Positions 50,793 to 60,283 are shown, counted from the stretch's first letter. The stretch: 64,000 nucleotides of DNA from Paraburkholderia ginsengisoli NBRC 100965 (GCF_000739735.1 NZ_BBJF01000017.1:62001-126000), one strand, 5' to 3'. Numbers and translations: made by a program. Notes: a model not told the origin generated them from the sequence alone.

Positions 50793-51011
50793 ATGGGCTA
50801 TCAGGACATAGACAGGGAAATCGCGCACCTTGAAGTCGTCTTCGGGCGGATCTCGACGCGCGATCGCTTTCCGCTGTCGTACTGGCATCGACGGCTGCGC
50901 GCGTTGCACGATGCGTCGATGATGCCGTCGCAACGCGCGCGCGTCGCGCGGCTCGAAGCGACACTGCGCATGCTGGGCGAAGCGAAGCAAACGGTCTGCG
51001 CCGAACGGTAG
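50793..51011 (+). CDS. small conserved-looking protein of unknown function
   Basis: A 72-residue, soluble, Arg-rich protein (MGYQDIDREIAHLEVVFGRI..., mostly helical, ending EAKQTVCAER). ATG 50793 is preferred over upstream starts because the upstream residues look non-coding; GGAAAC lies 8 bases before it. No family recognised. It converges on the ArsB-like gene. Confidence 0.5.
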   Translation: MGYQDIDREIAHLEVVFGRISTRDRFPLSYWHRRLRALHDASMMPSQRARVARLEATLRMLGEAKQTVCAER

Positions 51012-51097
51012 CGCGCGAGCAGCGCGATTCGCCGCGCCGCAGCGCCAAGGTCGGCGCGCACGACCCATCGACCCGCAGTGCTTCCGCCTTCCCCCGC

Positions 51098-52348
51098 TCA
51101 GCCCGTCAGCAGCCGCGCGCCGAGCGCCAGCACCAGCGCCGGTACCATCACGAGCACGCCGACCTTCAGGAATTTCATGAAGCTCACGTCCTCGCCTTCA
51201 CGCCGAATCGCGTTGAGCCAGAGAATCGTCGCGAGCGAACCGGTGATCGACAGGTTCGGTCCGAGATCGACGCCGATCAGCAGCGCGTCGATCACGCGCT
51301 CCGGGCTGTGCGCCTGCATCACCGTCGAACTTGCGATCAATCCGGCCGGCAGATTGTTCATCAGGTTGCTGCCGAACGCGACGATCGCGCCCGCCCAACC
51401 CGCCGTCGCCAGTTCGTTGTGTTCGGTCGCGCGCCGAAGTGTGGTGGCGAGTGTCGAAATGACACCCGTGTGATCCAGCATCTCGACCAGCACGAACAAC
51501 GCCGCGACCAGCGGCAGCACGCTCCACGAAATCTCGCGGATCATCGGCAGCGGCGACTTGCGCTCAATCAGCAGCACTAGCAGCGCGGTCAGCGCGCCGA
51601 GGATCGCGGTGGGCATGCCGAGCGGGACATCGTACGCGGAGACCGTCAGCAGCACGCCCGCCGTCACCGCGATGCCGGCCAACGCGACCCGGCCGCTCGA
51701 TGACAGTTCGACCGCTTCGAGATTCGCCTCGCAGACGCCGGCAAGCGCGTCGCGCTGGGTCCAGCGCAGCATCGCGTAGGTCGCGACGATCGACAGCACC
51801 GACGGCAACGCGAAGCGCATCATCCACGCGCCCAGCGCGGGCGTGTGGTTGCCGTACAGCACGATGTTGGCCGGGTTCGAAATCGGCAGCACGAAGCTCG
51901 CCGCGTTGGCGACGAACGCGCAGACGAACAGCAACGGCAGCGGCGGCGTCTTCGCTTTCTTCGCGGCGGCGAACACGGCCGGCGTGAGCACGACGGCGGT
52001 GGCATCGTTCGACAGAAACGCGGTGATCACCACGCCGACCAGGTACACCAGCACGAACAGCCGGCGCGGCGAACCCTTTGCATGATTGACCGCGAGCACC
52101 GCGACCCAGTCGAACAGTCCTTCACGACGGCCGACTTCCGACAGCAGCATCATGCCGAACAGAAACAGATAGACGTCGGTGCCCTTGCCGATCGCCTCGA
52201 ACGCGAGGTGCGCCGGCAGCAGTCCGAGCGACACCAGCAATAGCGCGCCCGCGACGGCCCACACGGCTTCGGGCCACTTGAATGGCCGCGTGATGACGCC
52301 GGCCGTGGCGATGGCGGCGATGCCCCAAGACAGAAAAACGGAATTCAC
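51098..52348 (-). CDS. ArsB/NhaD-type (ion transporter superfamily) membrane transporter
   Basis: A 416-residue protein with about eleven helices and the duplicated signature of ArsB-like anion transporters: FLSNDATAVVLTPAVFAAAK, PISNPANIVLYG and, in the second half, FGSNLMNNLPAGLIASS and GVDLGPNLSITGSLATILWL. It may extrude arsenite or carry another anion; no arsR or arsC is nearby, so the substrate is open. GTG 52348 is the most reasonable start (SVFLSWGIAAIATAG follows) and overlaps the preceding frame by GTGA; no strong ribosome site is visible. Confidence 0.8.
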   Translation of the reverse strand: MNSVFLSWGIAAIATAGVITRPFKWPEAVWAVAGALLLVSLGLLPAHLAFEAIGKGTDVYLFLFGMMLLSEVGRREGLFDWVAVLAVNHAKGSPRRLFVLVYLVGVVITAFLSNDATAVVLTPAVFAAAKKAKTPPLPLLFVCAFVANAASFVLPISNPANIVLYGNHTPALGAWMMRFALPSVLSIVATYAMLRWTQRDALAGVCEANLEAVELSSSGRVALAGIAVTAGVLLTVSAYDVPLGMPTAILGALTALLVLLIERKSPLPMIREISWSVLPLVAALFVLVEMLDHTGVISTLATTLRRATEHNELATAGWAGAIVAFGSNLMNNLPAGLIASSTVMQAHSPERVIDALLIGVDLGPNLSITGSLATILWLNAIRREGEDVSFMKFLKVGVLVMVPALVLALGARLLTG

Positions 52349-52686
52349 AGCATGGGCCCTGGATGGATGGTCGTATGCGCGCGCGTTGGCGCTGGTAAGC
52401 GTCGACGACAAACGGATGCCTCGAGCAAGCCGCATCGCACGTAGCATGCCCGTGCGGTCGCCGCCGCTCGCGACGCTTCGATCTGCGAGCCGACATAGGC
52501 GAACTCCATCGTGGCCCAGTCGATCTTCCACAGGATCGCTTCGGTCGATTCGAGCAGCGTGCGATAGACGGCGGCGTCGTGTTCCATGTAGCCTTCGACG
52601 CGTGCGGCGCGAGGCGCTGCTTCATGCAGATCGTGCCGCAAAAAATTCGCGCTGAGGGCGACAGATTGCTTTCCAGTGCCGGTCAT
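52345..52686 (-). pseudogene. remnant of a PAS-domain gene
   Basis: The first ~75 residues of this 113-residue frame read like the start of a sensory PAS domain (YRTLLESTEAILWKIDWATM, then EFAYVGSQIEAS), but where the domain should continue the sequence becomes Arg/Ala-rich and unrelated, ending at TGA overlapping the transporter start. No continuation was found in the other frames of the transporter gene. A truncated relic fused to non-homologous sequence is the simplest reading; a real short protein coupled to the transporter is the alternative. Confidence 0.5.
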
Positions 52687-52906
52687 GGGTGTGGTTCCTT
52701 CTGGCGGGTCAGCCGGAAATTACCACAGCGCGCGCGTATTTCAATCACATTAGCGTCACCGCTACAACAATCTGTTCCCTCGCACCCGCCTATTCAGTTT
52801 TCATCGGCATCCCTACCATCCGCATTCACATGCATTGCCCCGGCAATACGCCTGGCAACATCGAGGCAACCGCAGGCAATACCTCGCAATCCACGAGCAC
52901 AACAAC

Positions 52907-53461
52907 ATGCCCTCACGTCCTTCCGGCTCTGAACGCTACAACGGCGCGGCCATCGCACTGCACTGGCTGATCGCGGCGCTGATCGTCTGCGGCTTCTATA
53001 TCGGCTGGATCATGACCGATATCCCCGGCTTCACGCCGACCAAGCTGAAGTACTTCTCGTGGCACAAGTGGATCGGCGTGACCGTGTTCGTGCTCGCCGT
53101 GCTCCGCGTGCTGTGGCGCGCCAGCCACCGCGCGCCGCCGCTCGACGCCGCCACGCCCGCGTGGCAGAAAGCGGCCGCGCATCTGGTGCACGGCCTGCTG
53201 TATCTGCTGATGCTGGCGATTCCGCTGTCCGGCTACTTCTACAGCTCGGCGGCCGGCATCCAGGTGGTGTACCTCGGCGTCTTGCCGCTGCCCACCCTCA
53301 TCGGCCCGGATCAGGCGCTCAAGGCCACGCTGCGCACGGTCCACGTGCTGCTCAACTACACGTTGCTGGCGCTCGTCGCGATGCACGTGCTGGCCGCGCT
53401 CAAGCATCAGTTCGTCGACCGCGACGGACTGCTCGGCCGGATGATCCCGTTCCTCAAGTGA
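52907..53461 (+). CDS. cytochrome b561 family protein
   Basis: A 184-residue four-helix diheme protein with His in AIALHWLIAALIV, YFSWHKWIGVTV, HLVHGLLYLLM and LVAMHVLAALKHQF. Bacterial b561 proteins pass electrons from quinol, often to periplasmic acceptors such as superoxide. ATG 52907 puts ~12 residues before the first helix. YceI genes follow 141 bases later, a common pairing since YceI proteins bind isoprenoid quinones. Confidence 0.92.
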   Translation: MPSRPSGSERYNGAAIALHWLIAALIVCGFYIGWIMTDIPGFTPTKLKYFSWHKWIGVTVFVLAVLRVLWRASHRAPPLDAATPAWQKAAAHLVHGLLYLLMLAIPLSGYFYSSAAGIQVVYLGVLPLPTLIGPDQALKATLRTVHVLLNYTLLALVAMHVLAALKHQFVDRDGLLGRMIPFLK

Positions 53462-53520
53462 CGAACACGACGCTCCGGGTCGAGCACGCGCCGCGCCCGT
53501 GTGCCCATGATGCGCGACAA

Positions 53521-53542
53521 CTCATTGGCAATGTCTCATTGG
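53521..53542 (+). promoter_or_regulatory. direct repeat upstream of first yceI gene
   Basis: CTCATTGG occurs at 53521-53528 and 53535-53542, 14 bases apart start to start, in the gap between the b561 gene and the first yceI. Possible regulator site for the yceI pair; unproven. Confidence 0.35.
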
Positions 53543-53602
53543 TAATCAAATTCCCAGCGGTGCGCAATCAACGCACGCGGGTTCGATAGGATGCGTACCA
53601 CC

Positions 53603-54205
53603 ATGAAATCAACCGCTTTTCAAACCATCCACCACACCATGCGTCTTCAAACCGTTCGTCACATTACGCTCGCCGGCCTCGCCGCGCTGTCGCTGTTCAG
53701 CGCGGGCCTCGCGCATGCCGACGTGGACCTGAGCAAGAGCAGCGTCATCGCGACGACGAAGCAGATGAACGTGCCGGTCGACGGCAAGTTCAGGAAGTTC
53801 TCCGCGCAATTGACGTTCGATCCGGCCAAACCGACCGCCGGCAGCGCGACCGTGTCGATCGACACCGGCAGCTACGACCTCGGCGCCGACGACTACAACA
53901 AGCAGGCGCAAGGCAAGGAATGGTTCGACAGCGCGGCCTTCCCCGCCGCGACCTTCGTATCGAGCGCTATCGCGCCGGCCGGCGGCAACCAGTACAGGAT
54001 CACCGGCAAGCTGACCATCAAGGGCAAGTCGCAAACCGTTGTGGTGCCGGTCGTCATCGCGAGCCAGGGCGCCACGCAAACCTTCGACGGCTCGTTGCCG
54101 ATCAAGCGCTCGCAGTTCGACGTCGGCACGGGCGAATGGAAAGACACGTCGGTGGTCGCCGACGAAGTCGTCATCAAATTTCACCTCGTTGCTGCAAAGA
54201 AGTGA
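53603..54205 (+). CDS. YceI-family periplasmic lipid-binding protein (first copy)
   Basis: A ~200-residue secreted lipocalin-like protein: signal peptide ending LAHA, then the YceI barrel (QLTFDPAKPTAGSATVSIDT, AAFPAATFVSSAI, ITGKLTIKGKSQTVVVPV). YceI proteins bind polyisoprenoids such as quinones. Start uncertain: ATG 53603 has AGGA about 11 bases upstream; ATG 53591 and 53639 are alternatives, the latter giving the shortest standard signal peptide. Confidence 0.87.
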   Translation: MKSTAFQTIHHTMRLQTVRHITLAGLAALSLFSAGLAHADVDLSKSSVIATTKQMNVPVDGKFRKFSAQLTFDPAKPTAGSATVSIDTGSYDLGADDYNKQAQGKEWFDSAAFPAATFVSSAIAPAGGNQYRITGKLTIKGKSQTVVVPVVIASQGATQTFDGSLPIKRSQFDVGTGEWKDTSVVADEVVIKFHLVAAKK

Positions 54206-54254
54206 CGCACAACCCCGCAGCATCGCAGCACTTTTCTGAACCTGGAGAAACACC

Positions 54255-54833
54255 TTGAAGAAACAATTTCTGCTCGCCACGGGCGCGCTGGCCGCTGCCT
54301 TTTCGTTCAACGCGATGGCCGCCGACACCTATCAACTGGATCCGACCCACACGTACCCGAGCTTCGAGACCGATCACTTCGGCGGCATTTCGACGTGGCG
54401 CGGCAAGTTCAAGAAGAGCAGCGGCACCGTCGTGCTGGATCGCGCGGCAAAGACCGGCACGGTCGACGTGACGATCGACATGAACTCGGTCGACATCGGC
54501 AACGACAAGCTCGACGCGGAACTCGTCACCGACAAGTTCTTCGACGCCGCGAAGTTCCCGACCGCGACCTACAAGGGCACGCAGATCCGCTTCGACGGCG
54601 ACAAGCCCGTGGAAGTGATCGGCACGCTGACGATGCGCGGCATCACGAAGCCGGTCAACCTGAAGATCGAATCGTTCAAGTGCTTCGTGAACCCGATGCT
54701 CAAGCGCGAAGTGTGCGGCACGGAATCGACCGCGACGTTCAATCGCGACGATTTCGGCATCGACTTCGGTAAGGCCTACGGCTTCAAGATGCAGACCACG
54801 CTGCACATCCAGGCTGAAGGCATCAAGCAGTAA
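54255..54833 (+). CDS. YceI-family periplasmic lipid-binding protein (second copy)
   Basis: A 192-residue protein starting at TTG 54255 (GGAG 8 bases upstream; the signal peptide MKKQFLLATGALAAAFSFNA needs this start). YceI features: LDPTHTYPSFETDHFGGIST, DFFDAAKFPTA-type segment (KFFDAAKFPTATYKG) and GTLTMRGITKPVNLKI. It is much closer to classic YceI than the first copy, so the pair is an old rather than a recent duplication. 49 bases separate them; a terminator follows. Confidence 0.92.
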   Translation: MKKQFLLATGALAAAFSFNAMAADTYQLDPTHTYPSFETDHFGGISTWRGKFKKSSGTVVLDRAAKTGTVDVTIDMNSVDIGNDKLDAELVTDKFFDAAKFPTATYKGTQIRFDGDKPVEVIGTLTMRGITKPVNLKIESFKCFVNPMLKREVCGTESTATFNRDDFGIDFGKAYGFKMQTTLHIQAEGIKQ

Positions 54834-54851
54834 GCGCACGACTCGCGCAAC

Positions 54852-54878
54852 GCAGGCGCGTCTCGCGCGCCTGCTTTT
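54852..54878 (+). terminator. intrinsic terminator after the yceI pair
   Basis: GCAGGCGCG, a 5-base loop (TCTCG) and CGCGCCTGC make a 9-bp GC-rich stem followed by TTTT, 18 bases after the stop codon. The best intrinsic terminator in the window. Confidence 0.85.
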
Positions 54879-55386
54879 CGACGCCGGCCGGCACGCTTGA
54901 CACACCCACCATGCGCGACTGGCGCCGGATCTTCTTCCAGACAGAATAGCCCTTCAAACACGGGGCAATCCGATTCGAACGCGAAACTGAAGCGGCTCTT
55001 CGGCAGGACTTGCCGCTCATCAATCCCGCTTGTGCCGCGCGCCGGAACCTGAGCGCGAGGAGCCACGTCGAGCGCCCGCTTTTCTCCCTTTTGAATCACG
55101 CCGCCCGAGCGTAAAGTCTTCAGCACGGCGTCGAGGGTTGTCGGGAGAGCGACAAGGTCTCGCGCTTCCGGCTAGATCCGGCGGTGCAGATCGGTCTGAG
55201 TTGCCGCTTCCGGGCCACGCCGGCGGCGACGGAGCAAGGTACTATGACGGTTTGGCAGCACAGCACGCGGCGAATCTTTATCCGTGCGCGCCGCTGCCCG
55301 ACGCAGCAGGCCATACCGCACGGCAGCACGGCACGCGCATCGAATCGACCGTCCGCTGCCGTGGCCGTCATCCGTTCTTACCGCTC
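54879..55386. other. 508-base gap before dinB
   Basis: No credible gene; short frames on both strands lack ribosome sites and family resemblance. I saw no LexA-type CTGT-N8-ACAG box in the last 200 bases, so SOS control of dinB is not evident. Confidence 0.45.
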
Positions 55387-56553
55387 ATGAGTTCTCCCGT
55401 CCGCCGCATCGCGCACCTCGACATGGACGCGTTCTACGCGTCCGTCGAACTGCTGCGCTATCCGCAATTGCGCGGCCACGCGGTGGTGATCGGCGGCGGC
55501 CGCAACGCTGTGCCGCAAACGCTCGAAGACGGCACCCTGCGCTTCGCGAAGCTGCGCGACTATGCGGGCCGCGGCGTCGTCACCACGTCCACTTACGAAG
55601 CCCGCGCGCTCGGCGTGTTCTCGGCGATGGGCATGATGAAGGCGGCCGCGCTCGCGCCCGACGCGGTGCTGCTGCCGACCGACTTCGATTCGTACCGCCA
55701 CTACTCGCGCCTGTTCAAGGCGGCGGTCGCGACGTTCACGGACCGCATCGAAGATCGCGGCATCGACGAAATCTATATCGATCTGACCGAGTTGCCAGGC
55801 GAGCCGCACGAGATCGGCGCGCGCATCAAGCAGGCGGTGCATCAAGCGACCGGCCTGACGTGCTCGATTTGCGTCGCCCCGAACAAGCTGCTCGCGAAGA
55901 TCGGTTCCGAGCTCGACAAACCCGACGGCCTCACGATCCTCACGCCGGCCGACGTGCCGTTGCGCGTCTGGCCGCTGCCGGTGCGCAAGGTCAACGGCAT
56001 CGGCCCGAAGGCCGCCGAAAAGCTGACCGCGCTCGGGCTCGCGACGGTCGGCGATCTGGCGGCGGCGGACGCGGGTCTGTTGCAGGACAACTTCGGGCGC
56101 AGTTATTCGGCCTGGTTGATGGAGGTCGCGCAAGGTCACGACGAACGGCCGGTGGTGGTCGAATCGGAACCGAAGTCGATGAGCCGCGAGACCACCTTCG
56201 AGCGCGATCTGCATCCACGCCACGACCGCCCCGCGTTGTCGAGTTCGTTTACCGGCTTGTGCGTGCGGGTCGCCGAAGATCTGGTGCGCAAGGGCTATGT
56301 GGGCAAGACGGTGGGCATCAAACTGCGCTACGACGATTTCCGCACGGTCACACGCGACCTGACGCTCGACGAGCCGACTGCGGACGCCGTCGAAATCCGC
56401 CGCGCGGCGACCGAGTGTCTGCGGCGCGTGGAATTGAACCGCAAGCTGCGACTGCTCGGCGTGCGTGTAAGCGCATTGACGCCGGCCAACGCGCAGGCGC
56501 TCAAGCCGCGTCTGCCGGTTCAGGCTGACTTGCCCTTCGCGAGCGACGAGTAA
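55387..56553 (+). CDS. dinB: DNA polymerase IV (Y family)
   Basis: A 388-residue translesion polymerase. Metal-binding Asp12 lies in HLDMDAFYASVE and Asp127-Glu128 in GIDEIYIDLT (Gly replaces the usual Ser before the acidic pair). The helix-hairpin-helix (VRKVNGIGPKAAEKLTALGL) and little-finger domain (SRETTFERDLHPRHD, VRVSAL) follow. The C-terminal VQADLPFA resembles a sliding-clamp-binding peptide. It copies damaged DNA with low fidelity. Its last 34 bases overlap, tail to tail, the kinase gene on the minus strand. Confidence 0.93.
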   Translation: MSSPVRRIAHLDMDAFYASVELLRYPQLRGHAVVIGGGRNAVPQTLEDGTLRFAKLRDYAGRGVVTTSTYEARALGVFSAMGMMKAAALAPDAVLLPTDFDSYRHYSRLFKAAVATFTDRIEDRGIDEIYIDLTELPGEPHEIGARIKQAVHQATGLTCSICVAPNKLLAKIGSELDKPDGLTILTPADVPLRVWPLPVRKVNGIGPKAAEKLTALGLATVGDLAAADAGLLQDNFGRSYSAWLMEVAQGHDERPVVVESEPKSMSRETTFERDLHPRHDRPALSSSFTGLCVRVAEDLVRKGYVGKTVGIKLRYDDFRTVTRDLTLDEPTADAVEIRRAATECLRRVELNRKLRLLGVRVSALTPANAQALKPRLPVQADLPFASDE

Positions 56554-57986
56554 GCGGCGTCGCCACCGGCAGCCGTCGTGCCCGCATTCACGCGCGTCAT
56601 CTCCCTCTGCGCACCGTTGCCGGTCTGCGCCACGGCGACCGAAAACGCAAACGTGTTGATCCCCCGCTCACTCTGCGCCGACACGGTGCCGCGATGCATC
56701 TCCGCAATCGCCTTCACGATGGCGAGACCCAGCCCGTGGTTTTCACGGCTATTGGTGCGCGAGACTTCCGCGCGATAGAAGCGGTCGAACAGATGTTCGA
56801 GCACGTCCGGCGCGATCGGCTCGCCAGGGTTGGCCACCGCGACGCGCACCTGCTCGTCGTCGCGCGCGATCGTCACGCTGATCGTCGCGCCCGGCTCGCA
56901 ATGCTGGATCGCGTTCATCAACAGATTCGCGCACGCGCGGCCGAACAGCGAGCGGTTCACGCGCGCCTGCGCGTCGCCGTGCAAGGTCGCTTCCACGCGC
57001 GCTTCTTCGAGCGGAATCTCCAGAAACTCCAGCGTATGCGCGACTTCCGCGGCGAGCGACAGCTCGATCAGGCCCGTCGCGCGTTCGCCCTGATCGGCGC
57101 GGGCGAGGAACAGCATGTCGTTGATGATCGCGCGCATGCGCTCGAACTCTTCGAGATTCGATTGCAGCGTATGGCGCAGATCGTCGACCGAACGGTTACG
57201 GGTCAATGCCACCTCGGTCTGGCCGATCAGGATCGTCACCGGCGTGCGCAGCTCGTGCGCGACGTCGGCGTTGAACGATTCGAGGCGGCCGTACGCGCCG
57301 TCCAGGCGTTCGAGCGCGCCATTGAACGAGTTCGCGAGATCGTTCAGTTCGAGCGGCAGCGACGCGGTGTTCAAACGTTGCGAGCGATTGTTCGGGCTCA
57401 CGGCGGACGCGTCGCGCGTGAGACGCGTGAGCGGCTGAAGGCCGAGGCGCGTCACCGAATAGCTGAGCAGCAGCACGGCGAGACTGCCCAGCGCGGACAG
57501 CGCGGCGAGCGCCGAGCCGAACACGCGCATCGTGCGCACGTTCGGCGAATAGCTGGACGCCACCTGCAATTGCACCGGCGGACGCGTGCCGTACGCGGGA
57601 ATGGTCTGCGTCACCGTGAGCATGTCCTGGCCGCCGCCGGGCGGGCTCACGCGCGCGTAGCCGCCGGGCCAGTCCTTCACGACCGGGCCGTCGACCGGTT
57701 TGCCGTAGTTGAACGCCGGCTCCATGCTCGACACGGAGTACACGGTGCTGCCGTCGTGCGGCGTCATGTCGGTGAGCTTTTCGCGGGCCATCCGCCATTT
57801 TTCCGGCGTCACCGCGTGATAGACGATGATGCGCGCGATCTGCGTGCGATCGTCGAGCGACTCGCGCAGGTGATGTTCGAGCTGCGTGCGCAGCACCAAA
57901 AAGAGCCCGGTGCCGATCAGCGTGAACACGAACAGCGCGACCAGCGCGAACATCAGCGCGAGGCGGCGGGCAATGGACCGGTTCAT
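56520..57986 (-). CDS. IrlS/CusS-like sensor histidine kinase
   Basis: A 488-residue kinase: helices at ~12-33 and ~155-180, a periplasmic sensor between, HAMP, phospho-acceptor His244 (ADVAHELRTPVTILIGQ), and ATPase domain (LLMNAIQHCEPG; VANPGEP; NHGLGLAIVKAIAEMH). The architecture and sequence match heavy-metal sensor kinases (IrlS, CusS, CopS). A Gly/Thr/Ala-rich tail of ~35 residues extends past the kinase core and overlaps dinB. Overlaps its regulator gene by 4 bases. Confidence 0.9.
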   Translation of the reverse strand: MNRSIARRLALMFALVALFVFTLIGTGLFLVLRTQLEHHLRESLDDRTQIARIIVYHAVTPEKWRMAREKLTDMTPHDGSTVYSVSSMEPAFNYGKPVDGPVVKDWPGGYARVSPPGGGQDMLTVTQTIPAYGTRPPVQLQVASSYSPNVRTMRVFGSALAALSALGSLAVLLLSYSVTRLGLQPLTRLTRDASAVSPNNRSQRLNTASLPLELNDLANSFNGALERLDGAYGRLESFNADVAHELRTPVTILIGQTEVALTRNRSVDDLRHTLQSNLEEFERMRAIINDMLFLARADQGERATGLIELSLAAEVAHTLEFLEIPLEEARVEATLHGDAQARVNRSLFGRACANLLMNAIQHCEPGATISVTIARDDEQVRVAVANPGEPIAPDVLEHLFDRFYRAEVSRTNSRENHGLGLAIVKAIAEMHRGTVSAQSERGINTFAFSVAVAQTGNGAQREMTRVNAGTTAAGGDAAYSSLAKGKSA

Positions 57987-58669
57987 GACGACTCCGCCTC
58001 TTCGCGCACTTCCAGCACGTAGCCCATGCCGCGCACGGTATGCAGCAGCTTCGACGGGAACGGGCCGTCGAGCTTCGCGCGCAATCGTTTGATCGCGGTC
58101 TCGACCACGTTGGTGTGACTGTCGAAATTGACGTCCCAGACGAGTTCGGTGATTGCCGTCTTCGACAGGATGTCGCCTTGCCGCCGCGCGAGCACGCTGA
58201 GCAGCTGGAATTCCTTCGCGGTGAGGTCGAGGCGCACGCCGTCGCGCGTCGCGCGCCGCCCGATCAGATCGACGAACAGATCGCCGACCGAAATCAGCGT
58301 CGACTCCTGCGAACGCGTGCGGCGCGCCAGCGCATGCAGGCGCTCCACCAGTTCGAGGAAAGAGAACGGTTTGGTGAGATAGTCGTCCGCGCCTTCGCGC
58401 AAGCCCCGCACGCGGTCGTTCACGTGGTCGCGCGCGGTCAGCATGATGACCGGCGTCGACTTGCGCATGCGCAGCGCTTTCAGCACGCTGAAGCCGTCGC
58501 GTTTGGGCAGCATCACGTCGAGGACGATTACGTCGTAATCGAATTCGGTGGCGAGGTGCATGCCTTCCTCACCGTCGAGCGCCACGTCGACGACCCAGCC
58601 CTGCTCTGTCAAACCGGAGCGCAGGTAATCCACCACCTTGTGCTCGTCTTCAACAATCAGCAATTTCAT
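57983..58669 (-). CDS. IrlR/CusR-like response regulator
   Basis: A 228-residue OmpR-family regulator: LLIVEDE, Asp51 (VIVLDVMLPKRDG), Lys in YLTKPF, and winged helix with the family sequence SHTNVVETAIKRLRAKLD, then LLHTVRGMGYVLE. It closely resembles IrlR/CusR/CopR metal-responsive regulators. AAGGGG precedes ATG 58669. It likely controls the efflux unit upstream and its own promoter. Confidence 0.92.
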   Translation of the reverse strand: MKLLIVEDEHKVVDYLRSGLTEQGWVVDVALDGEEGMHLATEFDYDVIVLDVMLPKRDGFSVLKALRMRKSTPVIMLTARDHVNDRVRGLREGADDYLTKPFSFLELVERLHALARRTRSQESTLISVGDLFVDLIGRRATRDGVRLDLTAKEFQLLSVLARRQGDILSKTAITELVWDVNFDSHTNVVETAIKRLRAKLDGPFPSKLLHTVRGMGYVLEVREEAESS

Positions 58670-58689
58670 GCGCGTCCCCTTGAGTGTGC

Positions 58690-58695
58690 ATTATA
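58690..58695 (-). promoter_or_regulatory. -10 box of regulator-kinase promoter
   Basis: On the minus strand TATAAT stands 20 bases before the regulator start codon. No good -35 is found at 16-18 bases, while TTCGAA and AGGAGGG lie there instead, suggesting an activator-dependent promoter separate from the efflux transcript. Confidence 0.55.
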
Positions 58696-58756
58696 CGAAA
58701 CGCCTTCGAATCCCTGCTGCCCTCCTGTGCGTGTGGCTGCATCATGAGCGCGCGGC

Positions 58757-60283
58757 TCACCGGGCGGGAGCCTGCGCCTCCTGCGTGGCGTCCTGTTGTG
58801 CGCCCGGCTGTGCGTCGTGACGCGCATTCGCGAGGTCGGCACTCGCGTCCCAGCCGCCACCGAGCGCCTTCACCAATGCAACCGACAAGGTCATCTGCTG
58901 GCCGTGAATCTGCACGTCCTGGCGCTCGCTGTTGAGCAGCGATTGCTGCGCGGTGATCACGTCGAGATACGCGACGAGGCCGCCCGAATAACGGTCGCTC
59001 GCGAGCGACAGCAAACGCTGCGCATCGCCCACCGCCTCGTGCGACTGCTTCGCCGCGCCGTCCAGCACCGATAGCCCCGTGATGCCGTCCTGCACCTGCT
59101 GGAACGCGTTGAGCACGGTCTGCCGATAGGTCGCCTCGGTGGCCTGATAGCCCGCGCTCGCGTACTTGACGTTGGCCGCGCGCCGACCGCCGTCGAACAG
59201 CACCTGGCCGACCGTCGCGCCGAGCGTCCACATCAGCGTGGGCGCGCTCAGCAAACTGGCGAACTGCGTGCTCTCCCAACCAATGCCCGGCGTGAGCGTC
59301 AGGCTCGGAAAGAACGCCGCCTTGGCCACGCCGATCTGCGCGTTGGCCGCCGCCATCGCGCGTTCGGCCGACGCGATGTCAGGGCGCCGTTGCAGCACGT
59401 CGCTCGGCACGCCGAGCGGAATCGCGGGCGCCTTCGCGTCAAGTACCTTCGCGTCGATCGCGAACTGCGGGGCCGGCACGCCGACCAGCGCGGCGATCGC
59501 ATGTTCGAATTGCGCGCGCTGATTCAGCAGCAGTTGCGCCTGCACGCGCGTCGAGTCGAGCAGCGACTTCTGCTGCAATACGTCGAGGCCCGACACCGAG
59601 CCGAGGTCGTGCTCGGTCGTGACGTAATCGAGCGCCTTCTGCTGCAGTTTCACCGACTGGTTCAGCACGTCGATCTCGGCGTCGAGTTCGCGCAGCGAGA
59701 AGTAGTCGGTGGCGAGATCGGTGGTGAGGACGAGCCGCGCGTTCGCGAGATCGTCCGCCGATTGCTCGGCTGAAGCCGTCGCGCCTTCCACTTCGCGACG
59801 TATCCGGCCGAATAGATCGGTGTCGTAGCTGATCGTCGGTCCGAGCTGGATATTGTTCTGCACCGTCGATTCGGTCGGCGTCGCGTAGTTCGTCAGCGGC
59901 CGGTCCTGCGAAATCCGGAAGCGCGAAGCCGTTGCGCCCAGATCGACTTCCGGCACGCGCTGCGCGCTGGTGTTCGCGAGCGTCGCGCGGGCCTGCTCGT
60001 AATGCGCGCTCGCCGCGACCAGCGTCTGATTCTGCGCGAGCGCCTGGGTTTCGAGCGTGGCGAGCGTCGGGTCGCCGAATGCGCTCCACCAGTCCGGCGA
60101 GATCGGCGCGTGCGACGGCGCGGCGACGCGCCAGAACGAATCGGTGTGCCAGGCGGGCGGCACGTCGGCCTGCGGGCGTTGGTAGTCGGGGCCGACCGTG
60201 CATGCGGCCAGCAACGTGACGCTCGCGTAACTTGCCGCGCCGGCGATAGCGGTGAGCGCCCGGCATGAACCCACGCGCTTCAC
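58757..60283 (-). CDS. NodT-family outer-membrane efflux lipoprotein (second block)
   Basis: A 508-residue TolC-type channel: lipobox LLAAC (Cys28), CTVGPDYQRPQADVPPAW, WWSAFGDPTLATLE and LQRRPDIASAERAMAAANAQ are all characteristic. Gln/Ala-rich C-terminal tail of ~30 residues. Its start overlaps the adaptor stop by 4 bases. Exit duct for the pump encoded upstream. Confidence 0.93.
   Translation of the reverse strand: MKRVGSCRALTAIAGAASYASVTLLAACTVGPDYQRPQADVPPAWHTDSFWRVAAPSHAPISPDWWSAFGDPTLATLETQALAQNQTLVAASAHYEQARATLANTSAQRVPEVDLGATASRFRISQDRPLTNYATPTESTVQNNIQLGPTISYDTDLFGRIRREVEGATASAEQSADDLANARLVLTTDLATDYFSLRELDAEIDVLNQSVKLQQKALDYVTTEHDLGSVSGLDVLQQKSLLDSTRVQAQLLLNQRAQFEHAIAALVGVPAPQFAIDAKVLDAKAPAIPLGVPSDVLQRRPDIASAERAMAAANAQIGVAKAAFFPSLTLTPGIGWESTQFASLLSAPTLMWTLGATVGQVLFDGGRRAANVKYASAGYQATEATYRQTVLNAFQQVQDGITGLSVLDGAAKQSHEAVGDAQRLLSLASDRYSGGLVAYLDVITAQQSLLNSERQDVQIHGQQMTLSVALVKALGGGWDASADLANARHDAQPGAQQDATQEAQAPAR

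Noticed and set aside
54776..55126. 116-codon minus-strand frame between yceI and dinB
   Set aside because: Overlaps the yceI end and the terminator; no ribosome site or family resemblance.
56520..56553. Apparent frameshift at the dinB/kinase junction
   Set aside because: Both genes end with family-appropriate sequence; this is a genuine 34-base tail-to-tail overlap.
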